DNA of 64,000 bases from the NCBI RefSeq assembly GCF_037414475.1, contig NZ_CP147913.1:5144001-5208000 (forward strand), in the 5' to 3' direction. The notes beneath the pieces were generated by a model. It had not been told where the DNA came from. It ran no database searches and saw only the letters and a list, made by a program, of their open reading frames with translations. Of the stretch, positions 54,264 through 63,397 are shown piece by piece. Source of the stretch: Myxococcus stipitatus. GTDB lineage: Bacteria > Myxococcota > Myxococcia > Myxococcales > Myxococcaceae. How positions within the stretch are numbered: the stretch's first letter is position 1; every line of letters starts with the position of its first letter. The translations under genes and the position numbers were made by a program.

Positions 54264-57200
54264 TCAGGGGTCTGGGACGGGGATGACGTGGAAGCCCGAG
54301 GCACTCGTCCCGGTACGGGGGACGAAGAGGTCCGGGATTCCAAACTCCTGCATCCCCGCGTCGTTCTTCGCCACGCGTCCTGGGGAGCGTCCTTGAGGAA
54401 TCTGGTCGAACGTCGCGTTGAAGTCCACACCTCCCTCGCGAGGTCCCTGGATGGCCAGCAGCTCCGCGGGAGTTCCTCGCGCCAGGTGGGCCGCCACCGA
54501 GCTCTCCGCTCCGGCCCGGTCGAAGGTCGTCGAGATGAAGGGGCTCTTCATTCCCGTGGCCTGCGCATCCTGGAGGGCGTTGCGCAGCTGCCGGAAGCCT
54601 CGCTCGTCCAGCGTGCCGTTGCGCAGCGCCGCCATCAGGTTCATGACGGCGTCGCGGTGCGCCTGCCAATGCTGGTGCGCCGTCGTCGAGTCCATTCCGC
54701 CCTCCATCAGGCGCCGCAGCATGCCTCCGGTGATTTTGTCGGGGTCCGACTCGAGGACATGGGCGCGGTAGACGATGATGGTGTCTGAACCGCATCCGTC
54801 GGTGAGTCCGAAGGGGTCCACCCAGTCCAGTGGGTTGGCGACGTAGCGGTAGTCATTGAGCCCTCCACGAAGCCCGAGCGGGTCCGGGCTCAGGTACTGG
54901 CCCGTCGTGGGGTCGTAGTAGCGGAAGAAGTTGTAGTGCAGTCCGCTCTCGTCATCCGCCCACTGCCCGACGAAGCGCGCGGCGAAGCCCGAGGGTGCGG
55001 CCTGGCTCTGGCCCCAGGTGTCGAAGTCGTTGGTCCACACCACCTCGCCGTCGCCGGAGAGGAGCGCCCAGGGGGTGCCGATGGCGTCCGGGAGGACGAA
55101 GTAGAGCGCACCCGCCTGTTCCCAGAGCGCGACGCGGTGGCTCCCCGGTTCATGCACCCAGGTGTGGACCTGGTCGCCGCGGAGCTCGTGGAGGAGCTGG
55201 TGGCCGTCCCAGACGTAGCGGACGTCCACGCCCGGGCCCTGCTTCGAGATGCGGCGCCCGAGCCCGTCATAGCGGTAGGTCCAGCGCGAGCCGTCGGGCC
55301 GCACCAGCCCGATGAGCTGGCCTTCCGCATCCCACTCGTAGCTCCAGTGCTCGGTGGTCTCATCCGCGCGATGGAAGAGGGTCTTCCGGACGAGCTGTCC
55401 CGCGGCGTCGTACTGGTAGGCCGCGGAGCCGTCGTCGGAGTGGACCTGGGACAGCCGGCTGCCTTCGCCGTAGCTGGAGCGGCTGAAGTGACCTCCGCCC
55501 ATCTCCGCGCCGATGACATCCGGAGACCTGGGGGTTCCGCGCTCCCGCTCCTGTTGTTCCTGCTCGAACCAGCGAAGCAGCTCGTCGTGGGTCTCGAATC
55601 GCATCGCCCAACGGCGATTGCCGACGGCATCGTGTTCATAGGCGGAGGATGGGCCCTGCTCACGCACCACGGCCTTCAGGCGCCCGGTCTCCGTGTGGAT
55701 GAAGCGCGAGCTTCCCCGCGTGGAGTCCAGCAGCGAGCGCGTCAGTCCCGTGGGACCATGGCTTCGCTCTTGCCACAGCCGGGGAGCACCTGTCTCCGAG
55801 GTCGATTCCCGGCGCAGCTGCGATGCGGTCCGATACCGCTGCGCGACCACCCGGTCCATGACGTCATGGGTGAACTCGAGAGCACCGATTTCGCCCAGGT
55901 GGCGCGTGTGGACCCGGCCGACTTCGTCGCGCTCGAAGCGGAGGGTGACCTCGCCGCGCCGGAGCCCCGTGCAGCGGCCCGCGTTGTCCCAGGTGTAGTG
56001 GACCTCGCCTCCCATCTCGGTGGAGACCGAGACGCGGCGCCCCAGCGCATCGAAGCGCCGCTGGACGCGCAGACCGTTCTGCACCTCCGCGGTGATTCGC
56101 CCCAGGGCATCCCGCTCCAGGATGAGTTCGGAGTGCGCCGTGATGACTTTCGAGAGATAGCCGTTGGCGTCGTACTCGAGCTTCGTCTCCGAGCCGTCCT
56201 CGGCCTGCCGATGAACGAGCAGCCCGAAGTCATCGTAGGTAAAGCGGGTCCGCCGCCCGAGCGGGTCGACGGTGGCGATGCAGCGCCCGGAGGTGTCGTA
56301 CTCGAGGGTCTGGACTCTCCCGTCGCTGAACGTGCGCTGGATGAGGTTGCCATCCGCGTCGAACGTCTGCCGATAGATGCGGCCGTCAGGGTCCCTGACC
56401 TCCAGGAGCCGTCCTGGCTCCGTATCCCAGACAAAGGCCGTGGAGTGGCCGTCCGCGTCCGTGGCCTCGAGGAGATTGCCGCAAGGATTCAGGCGGATTC
56501 GCGTGGTCGAGCCATCGGGAGCGGTGAGTGAGTCGAGCCATCCGTCCTGGCCCCAGTGGATCTTCCAGGGGGCCTGCTCTGGGAACTCCGCCCGCGAGGG
56601 CTGGCCGCTCTTGTTGAGCTGGAGCCGGTAGGTCAGTCCCAGCGGGTCCACGCCTTCCACGAGCCGTCCCTGGGCGTCGTACTGGAAGCTCCAGAGGCTC
56701 CCCATCGCATCGATGTGGGAGGTGTTTCGTCCCTGGGCATCCCAGCCCCATTGCGCCGACCCCCCCAGCGGATTGGTCAGCCGCAAGGGCTCGCCGAACT
56801 CGTTGTAGTCGCAGCGCCAGCGTCCACCTTGCTCATCGGTCGTGCCGAGCACGTTGCCCGCGGCGTCGTACTCGTAATCGACTCGCAGCCCGTTCCAGTC
56901 CCGCGTGGTGACGAGCCGGTGCTCGTCGTCCTGCGCGAACTCGAGGACCTTTCCCTGGGGCAGCTCGAGCCGGCACATGTGACCGAGTGAGTCGTAGTGA
57001 TAGGCCGTGCGAGCCTTGGCGGGCCCGTGGAAGACGGCCAGCCGGCCGTGTTCGTCGTACTCGTATGCGGCCTTGACGCCGAGGGGTGTCTGAATCTCCA
57101 GGACCTGGCCGGACGTGTTGTAGTGGTAGACGGCCGTGTGACCGTGGCTGTCGGTCACCTCGGTCTGCTGTCGCTCGGAATGAAAGACGAGGGAGCGTTC

Positions 57201-57986
57201 CTGGAAGCGCTCCGTGCCGCTCGTGTACACGCAGCGGCCGTGCGCGTCGTAGCGGAAGGTATAGAGCGCACCGGTGCGAGTCGCCTCGGTCGTCATCCGG
57301 CCCGCGGCGTCATACTCGAACGAGGCCACGAGCTGATTCGAGGCATGCACACGCGCGAGCCGTTGCTGCCCGTCATATTCGTACCGCACCAGGCGCTGGT
57401 CGACGGGGCCCTCTTGCAGGACCTCGGAGAGCCGCCCGTTCGAGAGGTAGTTCAGCTGGAGTTGGTGCCCCGAGCGGGTGTTGCGAACCTCCCAGAGACG
57501 GTTGTTCCGGTAGCGGAAGTCGAGCCTCGCCCGGCCATTCTTGCCCAGGGACACCAGTGCGTAGTGGGGCCCCGCGCCGATTCGCTCGAAGACCGTCTGG
57601 AAAGGGTAGACGGAGAGGGAGTAGCGCAGCAGGAGGATGCGCTCCTCGGGCAACCGCCGGAGCTCGATGCCCGCGGAGGGAACCACGAGCCGGCCTGTCC
57701 GGTCGAAGTCGCCCGCGAAGTCATCGAGCGCAATCTCTGCCCCCTGGTCATCGGTGAGGGCGAAGCCATCCAGGGTCTGCCGGAGCGAGCGCGAATAGCC
57801 CATGCGCCAGCCGGGCCCCAAGGCTTCGTCACCCCGGGCGGCTCCGAGCAGGGCGGTGTTGTAGAACCGGGTGACTTGGAGAGGGATTGAGCCCGGGAGG
57901 GTGACATCCGTCCAAGTGTGGAACATGGCACCCGTGGCGATATCCACCGGATGCCCGACCGCGACACGTCCCCCCTGGTTATCCAT
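54264..57986 (-). CDS. Rhs-family polymorphic toxin with ADP-ribosyltransferase-like tip
   Basis: About 1240 residues. It begins with a DUF6531-like segment (GHPVDIATGAMFHTWTDV), followed by about 800 residues of YD repeats (YEYDAAGRMT, YRYDGLGRRIS). The core ends with the Rhs signature YYDPTTGQYLSPDPLGLRGG and WVDPFGL. The 179-residue tip has VYRA (Arg), FISTTFD (S-T-T) and MQEFGI (Glu) in R-S-E order, suggesting an ADP-ribosyltransferase. No PAAR domain or signal peptide is visible, so the delivery route is unclear. ATG 57986 is chosen because the upstream frame overlaps the regulator gene; it lacks a clear ribosome site. Confidence 0.85.
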   Translation of the reverse strand: MDNQGGRVAVGHPVDIATGAMFHTWTDVTLPGSIPLQVTRFYNTALLGAARGDEALGPGWRMGYSRSLRQTLDGFALTDDQGAEIALDDFAGDFDRTGRLVVPSAGIELRRLPEERILLLRYSLSVYPFQTVFERIGAGPHYALVSLGKNGRARLDFRYRNNRLWEVRNTRSGHQLQLNYLSNGRLSEVLQEGPVDQRLVRYEYDGQQRLARVHASNQLVASFEYDAAGRMTTEATRTGALYTFRYDAHGRCVYTSGTERFQERSLVFHSERQQTEVTDSHGHTAVYHYNTSGQVLEIQTPLGVKAAYEYDEHGRLAVFHGPAKARTAYHYDSLGHMCRLELPQGKVLEFAQDDEHRLVTTRDWNGLRVDYEYDAAGNVLGTTDEQGGRWRCDYNEFGEPLRLTNPLGGSAQWGWDAQGRNTSHIDAMGSLWSFQYDAQGRLVEGVDPLGLTYRLQLNKSGQPSRAEFPEQAPWKIHWGQDGWLDSLTAPDGSTTRIRLNPCGNLLEATDADGHSTAFVWDTEPGRLLEVRDPDGRIYRQTFDADGNLIQRTFSDGRVQTLEYDTSGRCIATVDPLGRRTRFTYDDFGLLVHRQAEDGSETKLEYDANGYLSKVITAHSELILERDALGRITAEVQNGLRVQRRFDALGRRVSVSTEMGGEVHYTWDNAGRCTGLRRGEVTLRFERDEVGRVHTRHLGEIGALEFTHDVMDRVVAQRYRTASQLRRESTSETGAPRLWQERSHGPTGLTRSLLDSTRGSSRFIHTETGRLKAVVREQGPSSAYEHDAVGNRRWAMRFETHDELLRWFEQEQQERERGTPRSPDVIGAEMGGGHFSRSSYGEGSRLSQVHSDDGSAAYQYDAAGQLVRKTLFHRADETTEHWSYEWDAEGQLIGLVRPDGSRWTYRYDGLGRRISKQGPGVDVRYVWDGHQLLHELRGDQVHTWVHEPGSHRVALWEQAGALYFVLPDAIGTPWALLSGDGEVVWTNDFDTWGQSQAAPSGFAARFVGQWADDESGLHYNFFRYYDPTTGQYLSPDPLGLRGGLNDYRYVANPLDWVDPFGLTDGCGSDTIIVYRAHVLESDPDKITGGMLRRLMEGGMDSTTAHQHWQAHRDAVMNLMAALRNGTLDERGFRQLRNALQDAQATGMKSPFISTTFDRAGAESSVAAHLARGTPAELLAIQGPREGGVDFNATFDQIPQGRSPGRVAKNDAGMQEFGIPDLFVPRTGTSASGFHVIPVPDP

Positions 57987-58044
57987 GGGAGGAAGGTTAG
58001 CTGGGGTGAAGCGCGGGTGAACAGGATGCCCTGCGTCTAACCGG

Positions 58045-58605
58045 TTACCGCGCGGGGGGATACTTCTGGAGCTTTCGCTGAAGCGAGCGGCGGTGGATGC
58101 CCAGCTTGCGCGAGGCTTCGGAGATGTTGCCGCCACAGTCGGCGAGCACGCGGTGGATGTGCTCCCACTCCGCGCGCGCCAGCGAAGGCGCCTCGAAGGT
58201 CTCCGGCGCGGCGAGCGAGGGTTCTCCCGACGCTCGCGCGAAGGCCGCGAGGATGTCGTCCACGTCCGCGGGCTTCGGCAGGTAGTTCACCGCCCCCAGC
58301 CGGATGGCATCCACCGTGGTCGCGATGCTCCCGTAACCGGTGAGGACGATGGCCCGCGTCGACGCATCCACCGCCAGCAGGTCCTTCACCACCTCCAGGC
58401 CGCTGCGCCCCGGCATCCGCAGGTCCACCACCGCGTACTCGGGTGACTCCCGCTTCGCCGCCGCCAGCGCCTCCTCGTGATTCCCCGCCGTGGTGACGTC
58501 CCAGCCACGCTCGCGGAACGCTCGCGCCAGCCGCTCGCGGAGCGTCGCGTCGTCGTCCACCAGCAACAGACTGGGGCGATGCCCGTCCCCACCCGAGGTG
58601 CTCAC
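58045..58605 (-). CDS. RegA/ActR/PrrA-type response regulator with Fis HTH
   Basis: 186 residues. Receiver with LLLVDDDATLRERLARAF, phospho-acceptor in AVVDLRMPGRSG, LTGYGSIATTVDAIRLGA and LPKPAD, then a linker and a Fis-type HTH (NISEASRKLGIHRRSLQRKL) that is characteristic of the RegA/PrrA group. These regulators control redox-responsive genes. The GTG start overlaps the kinase stop by four bases (GTGA), showing tight coupling to the RegB-type kinase. Confidence 0.88.
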   Translation of the reverse strand: MSTSGGDGHRPSLLLVDDDATLRERLARAFRERGWDVTTAGNHEEALAAAKRESPEYAVVDLRMPGRSGLEVVKDLLAVDASTRAIVLTGYGSIATTVDAIRLGAVNYLPKPADVDDILAAFARASGEPSLAAPETFEAPSLARAEWEHIHRVLADCGGNISEASRKLGIHRRSLQRKLQKYPPAR

Positions 58606-59936
58606 GGCCTCGCCTCCTGTGCCGCGGGCGGATGCTCCGAGGCCGTCACCTCGGGTGTCCCGAGTGGCAAGGCGAGGCTCGCGACCGTTCCTTGTCCCGG
58701 CGTGGAGCGCAGCTCCAACGTGCCGCCGAGTTGCTCCGCCAACGTGCGCGCGAGGAAGAGCCCCAGGCCCATGCCTTCACCTGGAGCCTTCGTCGTGAAG
58801 AACGGCTCACCCGCGCGCGCCAACACCTCCACCGGCATCCCCGCTCCTCCATCGCGCACCTCCAGGCGCACGTTCCCTCGGCCCGACACCACGCGCAGCT
58901 CCACCGGCCGTGACGGCGTGGAGGCCTGGAGCGCGTTCTTCACCAACCCTCGCACCACCCGCGCCAGCGCGCGCGGCGGCCCCTGCACTTGAGACTGGCG
59001 CAGCTCCGTGGGGAGTTCCACGCGCACCCGCTCCACGCCCGTCAGCTCCGCCAGCGAGTCCTCCACCAGCCGCCCCAGCGGCATGGGCTGGAACGCCTCG
59101 CCCGTCGTCTGCCCCGCGTCCGCGGACATCTGCACCAGCACATCCCGGCAGCGGTCCACCTGCTGGCGGATGAGCCGCAAATCCTCGCGCACCGCCTCGG
59201 ACGTCCCCGCCGCCGTCAGCGCCCGCTCCACTTCCTTGGACACCACCGCGATGGTCGACAGCGGCGTGGAGAGCTCATGCGCCGCGCCCGCCGCCAACGT
59301 CGCCAGCGAGGCCACCTTCTCCCGCCGCGCATGCTGCGCCCGCGCCTGCGCCAGCTCCTGCTCGCGCTCCTCCAACGCCCGCGTCACCCGCTGCACGAAA
59401 TACACGATGAAGCCCGCCGCCACCGCGAACGCCACCCACATGCCACTCAGGTGCAGCCGCATCAGCGCCGCATGGTCCGGCCGCGGCAGCCCCGGCGCGA
59501 TGTCCACGTCCTGCAACACGAAGAGCGAACCAAACGCCGCCAGCGTGAAGCCCAGCAGGCTCCACATCCACCGCGCCGGCAGCAGCACCGTGCCCAGCGC
59601 CACGTTCACCAGATACAGCGTGGTGAACGGGTTGTGGGTTCCACCGCTGAGCGCCAAAAGCCCCGTGAGCACCAGCGTGTCCCACAACATCAACTTGCCA
59701 ATGGTCGCCTCCGTCACCCGCGCGCGCCCCAGCCAGGCGCGCACCACCAGGTTCGTCGCGGCCTCCAGGCCCAGGAGCCCCGCGAGCACCGGCACCGGCA
59801 GCACCAGCTCCAACCCGTACGCCGCCACCGCGATGACCACCGCCTGGCCCAACAGCAGGCCCCAGCGCAGCCGCAGCAGCCACTCCAGGTTGATGCGCGC
59901 GCGCGAGGCGGGCTCGTTGGCGACGGAAGGCGTCAT
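58602..59936 (-). CDS. RegB/PrrB-type redox sensor histidine kinase
   Basis: 444 residues. The N-terminal half has about six hydrophobic helices; the loop SGGTHNPFTTLYLVNVAL contains the GGxxNPF quinone-binding motif of the RegB family. The kinase has AAHELSTPL with the phospho-accepting His and a C-terminal ATPase (GRGNVRLEVRDGGAGMP, GMGLGLFLART). The redox-active Cys expected just after the His in RegB is not obvious. It should sense the quinone pool and phosphorylate the adjacent RegA-type regulator. The start overlaps the upstream lipoprotein stop by four bases. Confidence 0.87.
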   Translation of the reverse strand: MTPSVANEPASRARINLEWLLRLRWGLLLGQAVVIAVAAYGLELVLPVPVLAGLLGLEAATNLVVRAWLGRARVTEATIGKLMLWDTLVLTGLLALSGGTHNPFTTLYLVNVALGTVLLPARWMWSLLGFTLAAFGSLFVLQDVDIAPGLPRPDHAALMRLHLSGMWVAFAVAAGFIVYFVQRVTRALEEREQELAQARAQHARREKVASLATLAAGAAHELSTPLSTIAVVSKEVERALTAAGTSEAVREDLRLIRQQVDRCRDVLVQMSADAGQTTGEAFQPMPLGRLVEDSLAELTGVERVRVELPTELRQSQVQGPPRALARVVRGLVKNALQASTPSRPVELRVVSGRGNVRLEVRDGGAGMPVEVLARAGEPFFTTKAPGEGMGLGLFLARTLAEQLGGTLELRSTPGQGTVASLALPLGTPEVTASEHPPAAQEARP

Positions 59937-60682
59937 GGTGCGGCAGGAGACCCGACCGACGCGGACCGCGCCACATTTCCCAGCAGGTCCACGTCGCGTG
60001 GAGACTCGCCAGGTCCCATGCCGTCCAGCCACGAGTCCCACGCCAGCGTGAAGACCCGCGCCGCCCTGGGCGAGTCCTCCGTCAGCTCCAGCCCCTCCAG
60101 CGCCACGTCCACCGAGTACCGCCCGCGGGTCTCCACCTCGAAGGCCCGCGCCGCGTCGCCCTGGGTCCCCTGGACATGCAGGCTCAAGCCCACCATGTCC
60201 ACGGGCTTGGGGCGCTCCATCGCGGACGTCAGGCCCACCGCGTCCGAGTCCGCCGGCTCGAAGGTGAGCCGCGCCCGGCAGTAGCGCCCCGGCGGCGGAC
60301 GCATCACCCCCAGCGGCGACACCTCTCCATCCACGTCCCCCAGCGCCACGACGTGCGGCGTGCCCAGCCGCAAGGCATTGGAGGTCGAATGCGCCCACGC
60401 CGTGCCCACCGGCGCCAGCTCGTGCCACAGCTTGCGCCAGCCCGTGGCCTCGCATGGCACCAGCTCCACGCTGCCCAGCGTGAAGAGCGCCCCGTCGAGT
60501 GTCACGCGCTCACCCTCGTTCGTCACCAGCGTGCGAACGCCCGCGCCCTCGGGCACGGCGCGCGCGCGGGCCGTGGTGAGCCCCAGCGTCAACTCCACGC
60601 CCGCGATGCGCTCACCTCCACCACAGCCGGTCACGCAGAACAAGAGCGAGGACAGGACCCACGGTTTCACGGCGGCAGGCAT
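59933..60682 (-). CDS. lipoprotein in the RegBA-type operon, function unknown
   Basis: 249 residues. Lipobox CVTGC, then a beta-rich domain (LDGALFTLGSVELVPCEA, ALGDVDGEVSPLG, PPPGRYCRARLTFEPAD) with two mature Cys and several His and Met residues that might bind metal. I do not recognise the family; a loose resemblance to MbnP-like proteins is not strong enough to name it. It starts four bases after the outer-membrane protein gene and overlaps the kinase start, so it belongs to the same translational unit. Confidence 0.65.
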   Translation of the reverse strand: MPAAVKPWVLSSLLFCVTGCGGGERIAGVELTLGLTTARARAVPEGAGVRTLVTNEGERVTLDGALFTLGSVELVPCEATGWRKLWHELAPVGTAWAHSTSNALRLGTPHVVALGDVDGEVSPLGVMRPPPGRYCRARLTFEPADSDAVGLTSAMERPKPVDMVGLSLHVQGTQGDAARAFEVETRGRYSVDVALEGLELTEDSPRAARVFTLAWDSWLDGMGPGESPRDVDLLGNVARSASVGSPAAP

Positions 60683-60686
60683 GGCG

Positions 60687-61601
60687 TCAGAGGTCGTACG
60701 CGACGGACATCATCGCGATGGGGGTTGGGGCCACGCGTCCGCGCAGCTGGTTGAAGAAGGGGACGCGCACACCGGCCGCCACCACGAAGTCGGTGCTGGG
60801 ACTGAAGAGCACGTCGGGCGACGCATAGCCGATGACTCCGCCCCCGTTCTCCTCCTGCTCTCCGTCGATGTCGGCGGCCGCCTCGATGCGTCCATCGAGC
60901 CCCAACCGCACCGCCCACCTCGCCGCCGGCTGGTATTGCGCCGCCAGCGTGGTGCGCACGGAGGGACCGGCGCGGTAGCCCTGGATGCCTCGCGTGGGCA
61001 GGAAGCCCGTGGCGCTCGCGAGGAAGGACCAACTGCCCCGGAAGTGCTGATACGCCACGCCCGCCAGCGGGTCCACGGAGCCGCTGCCCAGCTGCGTGTC
61101 CAAGTCCAATACCGTGCCGTCCTCCGCGCGCAGCTCGGGCGAGGTGGGCAGCTTCGCCCCCACGAGCACGCTGATGAGGTGGTTCGCGGAGAACGCGCGG
61201 TCCTGGTACACGAACGCCTTGGCCGACAGCTCCACGTCGCCCACGCCCCAGCCGCGCTCGCGCGACAGGCTCACCGCGCGCACCTCGCGCGCTTGGAGCG
61301 GCAGCGTCGCGGACAGGAACAGCCACGGCACCGGCGCGTACGCCACCGCCAGGTCCATGCGCGCCTCGCGCAGCCGCAGCGCGTCCACGCGCTCCTGGCC
61401 CACCGTATGCCCCCACAGCCGCAGCGTGGAGGACAGACGCAACCGCCCGGAGAACGGCTGCTCGGTGCCCATGGACATCAGGGTGGGGTCGCCACACGCA
61501 CACGTGGCACAGGCCCATGCGGGCGACACGGGCGCCAGCATCAGTGCGGCACCCAACACAGCGGCGAGAGCGAAAGGGGCTTTCACGACGCCGTGGACCA
61601 T
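60687..61601 (-). CDS. outer-membrane beta-barrel protein with CxxCxCGDP N terminus
   Basis: 304 residues. After a signal peptide (AAVLGAALMLAPVSPAWA) the mature protein starts with CATCACGDPTLMSMG, a Cys-rich motif possibly for metal or redox chemistry. The rest is alternating beta strands of an outer-membrane transporter-like barrel (RLRLSSTLRLWGHTV, VLVGAKLPTSPE, AAGVRVPFFNQLRG) ending in a short strand. It heads the four-gene operon with the lipoprotein and the redox two-component pair, so its product may be linked to the sensed redox or metal state. Confidence 0.7.
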   Translation of the reverse strand: MVHGVVKAPFALAAVLGAALMLAPVSPAWACATCACGDPTLMSMGTEQPFSGRLRLSSTLRLWGHTVGQERVDALRLREARMDLAVAYAPVPWLFLSATLPLQAREVRAVSLSRERGWGVGDVELSAKAFVYQDRAFSANHLISVLVGAKLPTSPELRAEDGTVLDLDTQLGSGSVDPLAGVAYQHFRGSWSFLASATGFLPTRGIQGYRAGPSVRTTLAAQYQPAARWAVRLGLDGRIEAAADIDGEQEENGGGVIGYASPDVLFSPSTDFVVAAGVRVPFFNQLRGRVAPTPIAMMSVAYDL

Positions 61602-61785
61602 ACGCCCACGCGCCGGACGGCCATGTGTGGCGTGTTGTCGCAGCCGGGCGGACGAGTGAGCGGCGCCACATCCCGCGAGTCGTGCAGTGGACGAAGAGGC
61701 GGGCGCCCGCTGTCTCGTGGGAAGTCATGGTCAGCTTGTGAGTGACTTCCACGCCCCGCGTCCGTGGGAGACAGGAGGCCTTTTC

Positions 61786-62226
61786 ATGGGAGTGCTCGTG
61801 CCGATTGCCCGACTGCTCTTCTCCGCCATCTTCATCACCAGCGGGCTGAACCACTTCATCCAGCTGGACGCGCTGACGGCCGTGGCCCAGGCCTCCGGGG
61901 TGCCGGAGCCTCGCTGGGCGGTGCTGCTGTCGGGCGCGGCGCTGGTGCTCGGCGGGCTGTCGGTGCTGCTCGGTGTGTTCGCCCGCCTGGGCGCGGCGGC
62001 CCTCGCCCTCTTCCTGCTGGGGTCGGCGTTCATGGTCCACCGCTTCTGGCTGGTCGCGGACCCCATGGAGGCGCAGAACCAGCTCATCCACTTCATGAAG
62101 AACCTCTCCATGGCCGGAGGCGCGCTCTTCATCGTCTACTTCGGCTCCGGGCCCTACAGCCTGCGCCGGAGCGGACGGCAGGAGGGCTTCGGCGGGAAGC
62201 TGGGCTCACCGCCGCTGCGTCGCTGA
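61786..62226 (+). CDS. DoxX-family membrane protein
   Basis: 146 residues, four hydrophobic helices. The opening ARLLFSAIFITSGLNHF is typical of DoxX/YphA-type proteins; NQLIHFMKNLSMAGG completes the family pattern. Function in bacteria is poorly defined, in some cases linked to redox or sulfur stress. ATG 61786 has AGGAGG seven bases upstream. It is divergent from the outer-membrane protein gene and convergent with the phosphoesterase gene. Confidence 0.85.
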   Translation: MGVLVPIARLLFSAIFITSGLNHFIQLDALTAVAQASGVPEPRWAVLLSGAALVLGGLSVLLGVFARLGAAALALFLLGSAFMVHRFWLVADPMEAQNQLIHFMKNLSMAGGALFIVYFGSGPYSLRRSGRQEGFGGKLGSPPLRR

Positions 62227-62242
62227 GGTGCTGGCCTCCGCG

Positions 62243-63148
62243 TCAGCCCGCCGCGGCGAGGGTGACGCGGGAGCGCAGCGTGAAGAAGGCCACCTCCGGC
62301 TCGCTGCCCCGGCGCAGGTAGGGCCCCCCGAAGCCGAAGCCCAGGCCCCGGTTCACATAGAGCTGGTTGCCATTCACCTGGTAGTGCCCGCGGATGTAGG
62401 GCTGCCCCGCGCGGCGGAAGAGGGCCTCGGTGAGGCCATGGACGATGAACTGGCCGCCGTGCGTGTGCCCGGAGAACTGCACCAGGTTGCCTTGGGAGGG
62501 CAGCTTCTCCACCGTGGGCGGCGTGTGCGCGAGCACCAGCCGCGTGCCTGACTCGGGCGCGCCGCGGAACGTGGCCACCACGTCGTCGCGTCCGGTGCGC
62601 CCGTCATCGACTCCCAGCACCGTCACCGGCGCGCCGCGCACGCTGACCACGCGGTGTTCGTTCTGCAGCACCGTGTAGCCCAGGCGCTCGAAGCTCTCGC
62701 GAAGGTAGGGCGCGTTGACCTGGTGGTCGTGATTGCCCATCACGACGAAGACGCGGCCCTTCAGCCCGGAGAGCACCTCGCGCACGCGCGGCAGCGGCTT
62801 GGGGCTGTGGGTGACGTAGTCGCCGGTGAGGAAGACCAGGTCGGGGGACTCGGCGTTGATGGCCTCCACCGCGCGGCGGATGCGCACGTCGCTGGTGGCC
62901 TGGCCCACGTGGACGTCGGAGAGCTGCGCCACGCGCAGGCCGTCGTGTGCGTCCGGCACGTGCGGCAGGTGGAGCAGGTTCTCCGTGAGGGTGAAGTGGT
63001 CCCTCCAACGCAGGCGCCGCTCCGGTCGCAAGGGGTCCTCGCCACTCCAGGCCATCACCTCGTTGCGTCCTCCGGATAGGGCCTCATTCCGAGGGGATTC
63101 GAGGGAGGAGGGCAGGGGACGGCGGCGGGCCCAACGTCTCAAGCGCAT
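62243..63148 (-). CDS. metallophosphoesterase (calcineurin-like)
   Basis: 301 residues. All metal-binding motifs are present in order: AQLSDVHVG (D-x-H), FLTGDYV (GD), VMGNHDHQVN (GNHD), LAHTPPT and FSGHTHGGQ (GHTH). It resembles the YkuE/YpbG group of phosphoesterases. The basic N terminus MRLRRWARRRPLPSS could be a weak membrane or Tat-like signal but lacks a clear hydrophobic core. The start at 63148 is chosen for homology; the frame is open further upstream. Confidence 0.85.
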   Translation of the reverse strand: MRLRRWARRRPLPSSLESPRNEALSGGRNEVMAWSGEDPLRPERRLRWRDHFTLTENLLHLPHVPDAHDGLRVAQLSDVHVGQATSDVRIRRAVEAINAESPDLVFLTGDYVTHSPKPLPRVREVLSGLKGRVFVVMGNHDHQVNAPYLRESFERLGYTVLQNEHRVVSVRGAPVTVLGVDDGRTGRDDVVATFRGAPESGTRLVLAHTPPTVEKLPSQGNLVQFSGHTHGGQFIVHGLTEALFRRAGQPYIRGHYQVNGNQLYVNRGLGFGFGGPYLRRGSEPEVAFFTLRSRVTLAAAG

Positions 63149-63397
63149 GCGGGGGTGGTTCCTTTCAGGGCCGTGGAGGGCGGAGCGCCTGATTCTAAGC
63201 AGGCCAGGGGAGGTGGGTTGAAGCAGGTGCCCCACGCACGCCTGCCTTCCCGGCGGACAATGGTGGGGTGGCGTCAGAACCCACCTGTTTCAGGCAAGAT
63301 TCCGGACGGCGCATCTGTGGTTTCTTCCACCATTGGACACACTGCGGGGGGCCGAGCGGTGACGGCGTCCGACGAGGTTGGTACACACGCGCAGACG

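Noticed and set aside
59933..60682. Lipoprotein as a second MbnP
   Set aside because: It lacks the WGWQAGYKF motif and the MbnP cysteine pattern, and no MbnH-like gene is adjacent.
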